From Hymenoscyphus infarciens (taxonomy: Eukaryota > Ascomycota > Leotiomycetes > Helotiales > Helotiaceae): a DNA stretch of 64,000 nucleotides. The stretch spans positions 62,001 through 126,000 of the forward strand of contig LLCB01000113.1 in NCBI GenBank assembly GCA_001414345.1. The letters run 5' to 3'. Under the pieces are notes generated by a model. The model was not told where the DNA came from, made no database searches, and saw only the letters and a program-made list of their open reading frames with translations. A program made the position numbers and the translations under genes. Positions within the stretch are counted from its first letter, which is position 1. Every line of letters begins with the position of its first letter. This document shows positions 44,560 through 56,892 of the stretch, piece after piece.

Positions 44560-47500
44560 TTACTCCCTCGCCTCCATAATCCCACCCAACACAGCCCAAC
44601 CCTCCTTCTTCCAAGGAGCAAGCATAGTAGCCGTCTGCGCATCGCCTGACTTTTCCGTCCCAGCAAATGCCTTCCCCAAAGCCTCAGCCTCCAAAACACC
44701 AAAAGGAGGAACAGCCTTGATAGCAGTAAGCAAGGACATCGCTCCCGCTTCATCGTCCACACCCCCCAATTCCGAAAGGTGACTCCAACCATGAGGCTGA
44801 TCAGGGTGAAGGAAGATATCAGTTTGGATCTCCGTGAGTACTGCTTGCTCCGGGTCTTCATTCGAGAAGGCAGCGATGGCGCGGAGAACCTCGCTTACTT
44901 GTGATTGCTCGATATCAGTGATTTTATGAGTAGCACGCAATTCCTGGAGGGTTGCGGAAACAGCCTCGAGGCTTTCGGTGTCCTTATCCAGAAGAGCGAT
45001 GACACCTAGTAGAATGACAGATTGGACGTGATCTGAATGAGTCTCGACACAATCGAAGAGAAGTTCTTGAGCCTTGGTTCGTGAATCCGCATCTCCTTTT
45101 GCCCAGAGCATTTGAGCGAGAAGACATACCGCGTCTGGATTTCCGTTCGATTCCTTCAAAGCTGGTTCGAAGAATTGGAGGGCTTTCGCTGGTGATTTGT
45201 TGTGGTAATGTGCTAGGCCCACGGTGAGGTGAGCTGATAATCTGCACTTTTGTCGAACCTCGGCGGATAGCTCGTTACCAGCATCTTCGGCGCTGAGCTC
45301 CAAAGCCGTTTCGCCATTGTCAATAGCTTCGGCGTATGATCCCGTAGAGAGTTGTGAGCGAGCGAGGTCAGCTTTTGCCAACGCGAATCTGGAAAGCGAA
45401 GCGGGTGACTCGGTAACTTCATAGTCTGCTTCGACGACTGAGCAGATCTGGGACAGCGAAGCAACACTAGAAGCTACGTCGTTGATGCGCTCCGAGAATA
45501 GCGTTGACAAATGCCGATATATCAAATCCTTTGGGGCCATAGATTGCAGTTGACCAAGAGCAAATAATGGTTGTACGAGATCTACGACGCTTGAGAGACC
45601 GGACGTCGCTAGAATCTGGTCAAATGTTGATTGAGCATATTGTCGCTTAGTGATGAGTGATGAAGAATCGGATAATTCCATAGCATGAGTAAACAAGAGA
45701 TTTGCTTCTTTAGTATCACCCAACATCAAGAGTGCCAAAAGTCCTTGTCCAACCCACGCATGCGCGAAGTCAGGGTCGCTTGACTGAGCTCGTGTGAAAG
45801 CATCGGTGGCAAGGTCGAAATCATTCTGCAAGAGATACAGTGTTCCCAGATTCGTCCACGCCTGAGGACTTCTCTCATTCAAGAACAAACTTCGAACGAA
45901 TGAATGCTGTGATACTTTCGGATTCAGCACACTTGTAACAACACCAAGAGCATTCCAGAATTCGGAATTTCCAGCTTCCAGCTCTATAGCTCGTTTGAAA
46001 CAGCGAACAGCTGCTTTCAAATATCTCGTCGATTTCTTTTTCAAGATTTCGCCGAGACAAATGTGGGCTCGATATTCTGCCCAGCCTAGATTGTAGTAAG
46101 CAACAGCTTGTGCGTGTATATCATGAGCGGATGAGGATACGGCTCGCTTGTGCGCCAATATCGACCCATGTAAACATTGAGTAAGTTGAAGACCTTCGCG
46201 CTCATCTTCGGGAAATAGGCCATCCGCAAATACGATGTCTATACCCACGCCATCAATGTCCGCAAAGAGGGTATATGCATCCTTATCATCTCCAATTTGA
46301 AGAAGTTTCTTGATTTTTGCAGGAGGGAAGTCCTTTAGTCGAGATTGGATCCACGAGAAAACTGAGCAAGCGTCTCCAACTGCTCTCCAAAGATTGAAAG
46401 CATCGGTACCGGTATCAGCAAGCTTTATGGCAGCATCGATAGTTTCTCCAGCGCGTTGAGCGGCGTGCCCAAAGAGGCCTTTGGCAACGCCGTCCCACGC
46501 ACTTTCCACAAGTCCTTGTATCAAAGCTATGGCAACACCAAATTCTTCTGCATGCTCAGAAAGCACACTCTGGTAACCTTCAATCGCCTCGTCATAGTCG
46601 CCGAGTTCTCTCTTGACATTTGCAAGCATATGCTTAGCAAACCAAGTCTCGCCGTTGCTGTTCTGCGTGACCTCTTCCTCAAACTTCTCAGCATGTTGAA
46701 ATGCTTTTGTGGCAGCAATATAACGCCCAGAGTTGTGGTAGCTTTCGCCCAAACCAACCCAGGAGTGGTAATCGTTAGGTGTGATCCGAAGGGCGGATTG
46801 AAAGGATGTAATACTCTTCGCATATTCTTGCTTATTCAACTCAGCAACTCCAAGAGCAGCGAAAGGCCAACTGGTCCCCTTCTTTTTTGAACCTGGAGCA
46901 GGTCTGACTTTTCCAGAGTCAACAACTCGTTGAGCAACAATCTCAACAAGCTCCCATTCGCTCTGATCCGCGAATATCCGAGCTAATCGCTCGGCAGCAA
47001 AAACCTCGGAAGCAGAAAGTTCGAATGCTTTTTGGAAGCACTTTCGCGCCCTCTTCTTATCCTTGGTGTAGTCGGCATAGAAAAGACCCAAGCTGGTGTA
47101 TGCTGGAGCGAAGTTGAGATTGCTCTTCAAAGCAGCCAAGAAATAAGAGTAAGCGCCATTTCTGTCTCTTCTCGCTGCCTTGGAAGTATCCATATTCCAA
47201 ACGCAGATACCGATACGATATTGACACTGAGCAAGCAAGTCTCGAGAGCGGGTATCCTTGCCTTCTATTTTTGGAAGGCATTTCTCCAGCTCCCCTTTAC
47301 CTGCGACGTAGTCACCATTCAGAGCCTTCACCCATGCAGCCTCAGCCCTAATGCGAACATTGCTCGCATCTTTCTTCAGAGCACGCCCCAGAAATTCGAT
47401 AGCAGCAGGGTAGTCTTCCTCTTCTTCGTAAATCAGACCGATGCCAATCAAGGCTGGAGGTGATGCTGGATTTTGGGCAAGGATTTCGTCAAACAAAGCC

Positions 47501-48888
47501 TTAGCAGCTGGATGATTTTTAGGCGATTGGTAAAAAACCAGACCAGTGGCAAGGAGAATGGTTGTTGACTGTACTGAGTTTTCAAACAGAAGCCCGGTCT
47601 TTTCAGTCTGCTCTTTGATTAGATGCTTGGCATTTCGCATCAGCTCAACAACACTTTCATGTTCCTCAAGAAACTGGTAGTACTCTCCCATTAAGCGATG
47701 GGCCAATATTGATTTTCCGGACTCTGACATGCCTTCAATCATCACAAGCAAACGATCATCTCCTAGCAAGGGATCATCAAGAGCAACTCCTCCTCCTTGG
47801 TCGTCATCGTCTTCGCTTTCATCTGAACTTGTGCCTTCAGGTTTCGCGATAGGGGCAGACGGTGGGGGGGACGAGAATGGAGATATCTCACAGTTCATGA
47901 ATGCTCGTAGCACTTGCCCAAGACCGCTTGTTGGAAAAAACCCGTAGTATTCCCACAAGACATTTGCATCTATGTCCCCGATGTTTTCTGGGTCCTTCCA
48001 TTCGAGTGCTATATCCCATGCTAGCTTGTACGGATGTTTGATGATGACCATATCCGTGGCAAGTTTCATCAGTTTGGCACGTTTTTCTGCTTTTTCGTCC
48101 TTTGGAAGAACCTCCAGAGCTTCCAAGCATCTTTGTATCAGCTTTTCCTCATACTGTCGTCGAATCTCGTCGTCATTAGTCCAATTAATGATATTAGTGT
48201 ACAGTTCTTCCAGGTCACTGTCTTTCAACACTTCGCGCTTCACATCTGTGGTGACTTGGCTAATCTTAGCTCCAAGCCTAGTTCTTCTTTCTCCAATTTG
48301 CTTGTTGATCCGTTCCTTCTCCTCAAACTCGGTGATCTGTGCCATGATCTGATATGTATGAGCCGGATGTGGCACCCTGCCTTCGAGGAAATCGTATATG
48401 GGGGATCCTGGCAAAACAACCTCCTGGGCCTTTTTGTGTTGTAGGCGGGTCCCTTGGTTCTTCGCAAATCCCATAAATTTGTCCACAACATCCTGACACT
48501 TGTACTTGTCGTCTGCCGCTTGGTAGATTTCGGCCAGCTTTACAACGGCTACCTGGTATCGTCCTACTGCTTCCCCGCCTTGCTGCGAATAGATCTGTAT
48601 GAGGCCTTGCCATGCTTGAGGATCGTCTTTCTTTAGTTCCGTCGCGGCATTGTATGCTTTTTCGGCTTCGACATAGTTGCTCTGCTTGCTGAGTGCAAAA
48701 GCGAGGAAAAGGTTTCTAGGAAATGTCAAAACAATAGCAGTGTACCAACCCCGCAAGGTTTCCACTCACGCCTGGTAGTTCTTGGGGTCAGATGCCAGTA
48801 GCTTCTCGGACTCCTTGACTGCGTCTTCGTATTTCTGGGCCTTGATGGCGGCGCCAATGGCTTTCAGCGCTGCCTTTGCTGCGGACAT
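44560..48888 (-). CDS. SKI3: Ski complex TPR subunit Ski3
   Basis: Exon 1 is 48888-48770 (MSAAKAALKAIGAAIKAQKY) and exon 2 is 48715-44560, joined in phase across a 54-nt intron; 1424 residues. The protein is almost wholly TPR repeats, for example GLFYADYTKDKKRARKCFQK, YHSWVGLGESYHNSGRYIAA, FWNALGVVTSV and AWTNLGTLYLLQNDFDLATD. Length and the N-terminal ALKAIGAAIKAQKYEDAVKE start agree with Ski3/TTC37. An acidic low-complexity loop lies near residue 340 (EGTSSDESEDDDDQGGG). With Ski2 helicase and Ski8 it feeds mRNA to the cytoplasmic exosome for 3'-5' decay. It is divergent from the GH5 gene. Confidence 0.95.
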
Positions 48889-49504
48889 GATTCTGAGATG
48901 AGTCTGGTGTTGAGCATCTCTGGATGAGCAGCACTAAGGTAATGAGGGATTGTTTCTCGTACTGTAAAGACTGATCCTGAGCATTCAGCTTCAGCCTTGC
49001 CGTATGTCACTGTCAAAATACTGGGCTGCAGGTGCTTTCGACTAGATGGGATACAACCCTGTCCTGTATGGAACGGAGCTTTCGGGGAAGGCTGCCGAAT
49101 GCGAAACGAGCGCCACTCGCATCACCATCACCATCCATCACCGCTCTTGACCTGGAGTGCTTGATCGCTTGATCCATGACCTTGACCTTGGAACAGGCTC
49201 GAATATTCAACCCTCCAATTAATATTTCGTTTCAAGTCTTGGTACTCGTAATCAACACAATAGAAACATTCACAGCTCGGCTCGCCACAAAGAAAGGACG
49301 ACGGACTTTACTCTCACCTTCAACCATTGCGAACTGCGAACTGCGAATCCAGCATCGTCATTACTCTACGCCTCCATTTCGAAAATTACTGCGCATGACC
49401 GCCTTGCATGGTTGCAGACCTACAACTGGTACTTCTTAAAACACCCGTAGCCTCTTGGGCCAGTCTCCCTATCGCAACCAAGAAACCCTTTCCCAGTATC
49501 CAAC
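48889..49504. promoter_or_regulatory. Divergent promoter region of SKI3 and the GH5 gene
   Basis: 616 bp between the two starts, without a supported frame. A catcaccatcaccatcc stretch lies near 49118. Confidence 0.5.
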
Positions 49505-51900
49505 ATGGCACCTCTGAGGCTCACGATCGAAAAGGGCCATTTCCGTGATGCCCATGGGCGAGAGGTTACTCTGAGAGGCATCAACTTGGCAGGCGACGCG
49601 AAATACCCAAGTGATCCGGATCGACCGTCGCATATTTCGACCGATTTCTTCGATGGCGATAACATCAACTTTCAGGCACGCCCTTTCCCAAAAGAAGACG
49701 CTCATCTGCATTTCTCGAGATTAAAGCGTTGGGGATATAATACTATTCGATATGTTTTTACATGGGAAGCCATTGAGGCAAAGGGCCCCGGCATATACGA
49801 CGAGGAATGGATCCAGCACACCATTGAGATATTGAGGCTAGCCCGGGAATATGGTTTCTATATATTTATGGATCCCCATCAGGACGTGGTATGGGTTCTG
49901 TAGCTTTTCCCCCCAAAGTACAATGCTGATGAGATGTTGCATAGTGGTCCAGATTCTCAGGCGGTTCAGGAGCCCCAATGTGGACTTTATATGCATGCGG
50001 TCTCAATCCTCAGAGCTTCGCGGCAACTGAAGCAGCATTAGTCCACAACACGTACCCAGATCCGGAAACATTCCCCAAAATGATATGGTCAACAAATTAC
50101 ACACGGTTAGCATGCCAGACAATATTCACAATGTTCTTTGCTGGAAGGGATTTTGCGCCAAAGTGTATTATTGATGGGATAAACATCCAAGATTATCTTC
50201 AAGGACATTTCGTTGGTGCTTGTGCCCATCTTGCAAAACGAATCAATGAAGCACAAGATTTGGAAGACGATATCATTATTGGGTGGGAAAGTGTGAATGA
50301 GCCCAATCGTGGGTTGGTGGGATGGCCAGATCTATCAATTATCCCAAGCGAACAGAAACTCCAGAAAGGGACATCGCCAACTGCATGGCAAGCAATGTTA
50401 ACTGGATCCGGCCGAGCTTGTGAAATAGATACATGGGACTTCGGAGGGATGGGGCCCTACAAGTCCGGACGTGTTCTTGTTGACCCTCAAGGAGAAAAGG
50501 CATGGCTACCAGCAGATTACGACGAGTCGAGGTACAATTACAAGCGAGATCCTGGATGGAAGCTCGGCGAATGTATATGGGCTCAACACGGCATCTGGGA
50601 CTCAAGCAAAGATATTTTACTGAAGAAAGACTACTTTCACAAGAACCCCAAGACTGGAGAGGCTCTCGACTACGAACAGTTCACCAATACTTATTTTATG
50701 GATTATTATCGCAGACATAGAGATGCAATACGCGCGGTACACAAGAACGCCATTCTTTTTTGCCAGCCGCCGGTGCTTGAAATACCTCCTTCGATCAAAG
50801 GAACGGAGGACGACGACCCTAAAATGGTTTACGCTCCTCATTATTATGACGGAGTAACTCTCATGACCAAGAAATGGAACAGATACTGGAATGTTGATGT
50901 TTTTGGCATCTTGCGTGGGCGGTACATGAGCCCTGCCTTTGCAGTAAAAATAGGGGAGACTGCAATTCGAAATTGTTTCAGGGACCAGTTAGCTGCCATC
51001 CGACAGGAAGGTCTAGATTACATGGGTGATCATCCGTGTGTTTTGACAGAATTTGGTATTCCCTACGACATGGATGAGAAGTATGCGTACAAAACTGGGG
51101 ATTATTCAAGTCAGTCGGGTGCTATGGATGCAAACCATTTTGCGGTTGAAGGTAGTGCGATGGCTGGCTATACACTGTGGCTGTACATGTGTGAGGTAGG
51201 TTTTCACTTCGTTCCCGCGTGGCATTGATTTAACACAGTATAGAACAACCATAAATTGGGTGACCAGTGGAATGGAGAAGATTTATCGATTTTCTCTCTC
51301 GATGATCGACCACTTCCTCTGTCGCCTCTACCTCTATCCCCAACCAATGATTCTTCAACAACTTTGGACAAAGCTGGGCCAACAACCAAAAAGGATTTCT
51401 CAAACGAATCGACAGTCAATCCAGGAAACTTGAAGTCAAAATTGAAAACCCCCTCAATATCTTCACAACAGACGGACAAGCCACCAGAATTGACAAACTC
51501 CCCTGGGTACCGGGCTGCCGAAGCATATGTTCGGCCATCTCCAATCGCCAGTGTTGGGGACATAATCAGCTACGGGTTCGATCTCCGGAATGCTGTGTTT
51601 ACATTCAAGCTACGAGGTGGTAAAATAGCTCAGGATACCCCTACCGAGATTTTCTTACCAGAATTCCACTTCCCAAAAGACCAATCTGAGATTCAGGTGT
51701 CGTCCGGAAAATGGACGATAAGCACTGATGATGCAGACGGTGGCATGATCCAACGACTTAGATGGTGGCACGCTGAGGGAGAGCATTCGATTACAGTTAA
51801 AGGTGTACAAAGACGACATAATATGTCCCTCGGCAAAGAAGAAGAAGAGGGTTACCTGGACCAGTGCCAACAAACCACTACTAAATGTAGTGTCATGTAA
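49505..51900 (+). CDS. GH5 steryl-beta-glucosidase / endoglycoceramidase-like enzyme
   Basis: There are three exons: 49505-49888, 49945-51195 and 51244-51900, all in phase, 763 residues. It has no signal peptide. Residues 5-130 start the (beta/alpha)8 barrel: FRDAHGREVTLRGINLAGDA, YNTIRYVFTWEAIEAKGPGI and FIFMDPHQDVWSRFSGGSGA(P). The acid/base is Glu247 in WESVNEPNRG and the nucleophile Glu497 in VLTEFGIPYD. A Ser/Pro-rich insert at about 560-620 precedes a C-terminal beta domain. This is the EGCrP2/Egh1 type that hydrolyses ergosteryl-beta-glucoside and possibly glucosylceramide inside cells. The last four residues, CSVM, form a CaaX-type prenylation signal, unusual for a glycosidase and a hint of membrane attachment. 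Confidence 0.9.
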
Positions 51901-52607
51901 ATGAGCAGTATGAGTAGATGAACCTGGGCATTTTTATAGGCGTTGAGCATGTTGGTGGTATTCAGGATTGTTACAAGAGAGGCAATACACAATACTCGAA
52001 GTGAAATGTGACTTGGAGGGATTTTTAGGCAGTGAATAGGCAGCGCCACCTGAAGCGGAGTAAGGCTGTAGAAAGCTTGCCCACACTATTTATAGACAGA
52101 TTCTCATTGATGATTACAGCGTAGTGCTATTAAGCTATAGTAGTTACCACTAGAGCTAAAGATAATTCACCGTGTAAACAAAAAATAAAGTGTTGTGGTT
52201 CTGATTCGCTGTGAATAAATGCAGCAAGTCGGTAGCCTTGCTCGGAAAGACCGTTGACTTCAGCCTTCTACAGTGTTTCTGTTCCTGGAACTTTTATTCT
52301 CTGCAGTCCCTTTTTCACACCACCCCATCTTACCAGAATCTAGTACCTTTGTCCCCAGAATCAGCTGCACTCTTGACTCTGCACTCTTGACCTGCGACAA
52401 GGAAGCTGGGGTTTGGTTATCCGTTGCCTGTGTTTCGCCTTTCAGCGTTTGGACTGGATAGGTACCTGAAGGAAGATACTCACGCACATGACTGGAGATT
52501 CAGGTCGCAAGCTGGATGACTCTCGTCTCAAGCATTCTCTAGGTTGATTAGTTCGAAACTTGTCGAGACACACCATCTGCTGTCAATAGAGGCCTGGTGT
52601 TGAAACC
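51901..52607. other. Intergenic between the GH5 gene and MSN5
   Basis: Holds the GH5 3' region and the MSN5 promoter. No gene is supported. Confidence 0.55.
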
Positions 52608-55600
52608 ATGAACGGCACTGCGAATGGTCAAGCCACGATCGGAGCGGAGGCGATACCAGCACAAGTCAACGGCGGTGGTACGGATTTGTTACCTCAAATC
52701 CACGAAGCCCTCAATCTAGTTCACGGACCCTACTCCTCGAACGAATCCCGAAGACAAGCTGGTGTTTTCCTCGAAGACCTCAAGACAAACGAAGAAGCAC
52801 CCTACCACGGGTTTACTCTTGCCTCCGATAAAACCCAACAACCCATCGTACGGCACTTTGCCCTCTCCCTCCTCGAGTATGCCATTCGGCACAAATGGAA
52901 CGAGTATTCGGAGCAGCAGGCGACAGCCCTGAGACAATGGGTTCTCCAACTCTCGCAAAATGTGTCGCAAGACGATCCGCTATATTTACGAAATAAGACA
53001 GCACAATTATGGGTGGAGATTGCAAAGAGAAGTTGGGCGGCGGCATGGATGGATATGGATGAGCTTTTGGTACAGCTCTGGAATATTCCGGGGCCAGTTG
53101 TGCATAAAGAATTTGTTCTGTTCGTTCTGGAAACGCTATCGGATGAGGTCTTCAACGGCGAAGATACTGTGGTTATCCTGCGAGACGGAGCTTTGAGTAA
53201 AGCCTGCGTGGAAATATTTACTCCAGCAATTGTTCTAGCGGAAGCTTTTCCAAATCGGCAAAATGGGAATGTGAGATGTGGTGAAGAGGGCTGGTTGGTA
53301 CGGCTGGGCGAATTGCTCAATCAGTGTCTAGATGCCGACCTTTTGAACAATCCACAATATCAAACCTGTGCTGCGAAGACTTTGGCAGTATACAAATCTG
53401 TCATGCCATGGGCTATTCCACGAGCGATTTCCAGTGCCTCTTGTGTTCAGCATATGTGCAAAAGTCTGGCTGCACCAAGTGTTGCCGTTCAATTGGTATG
53501 TTACCCCTCCCTACCCCTGTACCTCCGTAGCTCATCTTTATAGGGATCTGTCGAAGCACTTCATGCTCTATATAGTCGAATGCAATTTACAGACGAAGAG
53601 TTTCTCGCATTGGTTTGCCCAATGTATGAGAGCCAAATGGTTGATTTGCTCCGCAAGCTATATGAATGGTCTGTTGTTGATCCACGTAATGTGGACGATG
53701 AAAAGTATTTATTTGCGAAGAAATTCTCCGAGGTCTGTATTCCCGCGTTGTGAAGGAAATTTGATTTGACTGATTTATTAGATGGTATCAAATCTCGGCG
53801 GATTTATCGCACAGAATATCACAGCTATACCAGAGGCTTGCGACCTGCGTAATTTCGACCTCCCTAATATATTGAATCTTTTTCTTGCCATCACTCAAAG
53901 CCAAAGCTTTGTCGTTTCGATACCCGTTCTTGTTACATGGACACGATTGCTACGTTCTGAGACTATCGGCACCTCCCCAACCATCACCCCGCTAATTGCA
54001 CCTCTTCTTGAACTTTGCAGCGCAAGATTAATTCGCTATGACAACATGCCTGAAGATACAGATGACCCTTCGCTTATTCTATTGTTAGAAGATATCGATA
54101 CAGTGCCAGAGAGACATGCCTTCTTGGGAAATTACAGACGGTATAGCTCTGTTATCATTGAGTTGATCGTGCGCCAGAAGCAGTCGGAAGCAATTTATCA
54201 CATCCTCAGCCAGATTGATCATTCACTGCAAACTCTCTATTCTGGACAACCTGCGTTTTCTGGTTCGTATATCCCCAATAAGTGCGCGAAGAAATGTATA
54301 CTAACCTCAAAATTAGCCGAGACCTACTCCAAGTCTTCCATGACAGTGTTGCGAGTAGACGCGCACTTCACTGTTGTCGAGGCGGCACTGAAAGGATACA
54401 TGAAGTGGCGTTCAACTCATGGTTCTAAGCTTCAAGCTGATGTGAGTCCCCTCTGTCCGAATTTTACTGACGTTACTAATGACTGTCAGGACCATGAACG
54501 AGTAAGCATCGAAAACAACCTCGAATCTTGGTGTGAGCGTCTGATAGAGCTCAATTTCGAAGTAAATATGATTCTGTCCCATCAAAAAGGCGACGGTGCT
54601 AATAGAAAATCAGGACCCTCTCATTCGGAAACGAGTTCTTCAGCTTGCTGTGGCTTTCTCAACCAGTGCCTTGGACAAGAAAGTTGGCTTCATGCTCAAA
54701 GTCCTCGAGAACATACTCATGAGTCAGCCAATCGAGAAGCCGCAATTTATCGCGTACTCAGAAGCAGTCAAGGATCTCCAGATTGATGGCACATACGAGT
54801 TACAGAGATTGGCAACGAAAATGCCGGACCAACTCCTTGTCAGACCCCATTTTACTTGTTTTTGAGCTTGGGGATTCTGATGATTTATAGGACGTATACG
54901 ACCGGTTAGAAGCAAAGGTTTCGGAAATCATCGCATCTGGTAGACTTGAGCCCAAGCGACAGGTTTCATATCAAACCTTTCTCTTCACAATCATGTATTT
55001 TTACCCCCTTGCTTCTTTACTATATCAAGTACTAACACAGTTCTAGTCACCGAGCAAAGAATATAAATCCTGAAGTTCGGCTGCAAAAGCTCAAGGCATT
55101 CATTAACCCCGTTCAACAACTTTGGCAGAATCCCGAAATGGATGCTTCCATTGCCGACTTAGGAGGCTTCTGTGAGATGATGGGCTTGAACAAGGTTCGT
55201 CAATATCTCGTGAGTCGACGGATAAACGAGATCCAAGACTGGTCTCAATACAAGCTTGATCCAGAAGGTCAGGCTATCCAGGCGGAGCTCGAGGAGCGGT
55301 TAAAGGTAAGCTTGAATCCATTCCTTGAAGTTGTTGGTCTCATCTAACTGATTGGGTAGGCTCTTCCTCTTCGAACTACAAAAAGCTTCTTGGCGTGCTC
55401 GACCGAAAAGATTGAACGTGATACTCCAGCCTACAAAGTATCTCGCGCTCTATGGCGGGATTCTTTGCCAACTATCCTGCCCAATTTATTGAAGTTCATG
55501 AGGTCTGTATATTTTTACTTGTGAAGAATACTTTTATCTAACTTCTCATTAGTCACGCGCATGCTTTTCACAACCCAGCAAATTGGGTTGAATTGCCAAC

Positions 55601-56892
55601 AGAGATGCGGCCGCTCGTTAGTCGTATCCTGACTGATCGATTCTGGCAAGCTGGTATATCTGAAGGAACGAAGGAAGACTTCTATGCCCGTGTTTCGGGT
55701 ACGAAGTCTACAATGGAAGGTTTTGCATCCTCAATTCGGGGTTCCATTCGTACTGTTAGGGAGGCCTGCTACTCTATTCTTTGGTGCATGAGCCGACTGG
55801 ATGTGGATTTTTATGGCTTCAGTGAGCTCCCTGGACCATTGGCTCATGCTCTCTTTTCGGATGCTCACTGTCTTTCGTCACATCAATTGATCGCATTACT
55901 GAACGTGGTACGGTACATGATTGATGATTGTCCGGTTGAGGTCAGAAGTCATTTCGTCCCACCTATCTTGGCAACTTGCTTTACACAAATGGATGGAAAG
56001 ATCAGCTCCGAATGGGACAAGCAGACTCATAAAGAAGTCGCGCCTTCTGAAGAAGACAACTTGACGGAGGAAATGAAAGAAGCAAGTATTCTACGTCAAC
56101 TGACAAATAGCGCGGTGATGATGATTGGTGGTTTCTTGGACCCAGCGCGAGCAAGTGAGTATACCCAATTATGACTTGAAGGATTCCAGCTAATATCCTA
56201 TAGACCCTCCAACTGCTGCAGCCACAAACAAAGATGCTTCTACATACGTTGCCGAAGGCAATCCAGCATCTTCATATCCTTCCATGCGACAGTTCTGCCT
56301 AACGAATTCTACAATCCTCGAGCCACTTCTCACATTCCTCGCTCACGCGATTCGCATGCGCGATAGTCGATGCTGTGGTGTCGTACTCCGCGTCTATCGA
56401 TCCATCATCCCCGAATTCGCACAAGACTCACCTATCAACTCCTCCATCCGGGATTTCATCAGTACCGACGTCCTCAAAGCATGCATCTCCTCTCTAAACG
56501 AAGCCTACTTCGTCGATCTCCACAAAGAGATCGCCCAACTAATAGCATCGATCCTAATCTGCTACTCGCCTCTGAGCAATATAGCCCGTCAAATTCTCCT
56601 CTCACTCCCGGGTATTCAAGAGAAGGCGGTGGATAAATGTATCGAGTATGTTACACGGGCAGGAATTCAGCAAAGACAGCAACGGGCTGTTGTACTGGAT
56701 TTGCTGAGGGATTTGAAGGGGGTTAGTATTAGTGAGCAGGGCCGCATTAGCAAGGCGCCTACGACGAGTAGGAGAGAGAGAAGTAAGATGCAGCAGGAAT
56801 TTTTGAAGGAACAGCCGAAGGCTGAGGCGCCTGGTGGTCGTAGAGCCAGCCCGAGTTTGGAGGGTGTGGCGGGGATGTTTGAGGAGTCTTGA
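52608..56892 (+). CDS. MSN5: Karyopherin Msn5 / exportin-5
   Basis: There are eleven exons: 52608-53495, 53544-53732, 53782-54262, 54317-54441, 54490-54561, 54614-54838, 54891-54994, 55047-55305, 55360-55502, 55553-56154 and 56204-56892. Every junction keeps phase, giving 1258 residues. The N-terminus has the importin-beta-like helices (LPQIHEALNLVHGPYSSNES, IVRHFALSLLEYAIRHKWNE) and the Xpo1-type region (LYLRNKTAQLWVEIAKRSW). Later matches include EDPLIRKRVLQLAVAFSTSA, FMLKVLENILMSQPIEKP and HRAKNINPEVRLQKLKAFIN, with a C-terminal HEAT array and a disordered basic tail. Msn5 exports phosphorylated proteins (and tRNA or small RNA precursors in other lineages) with Ran-GTP. Its many short introns contrast with intron-poor neighbours. 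Confidence 0.94.
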
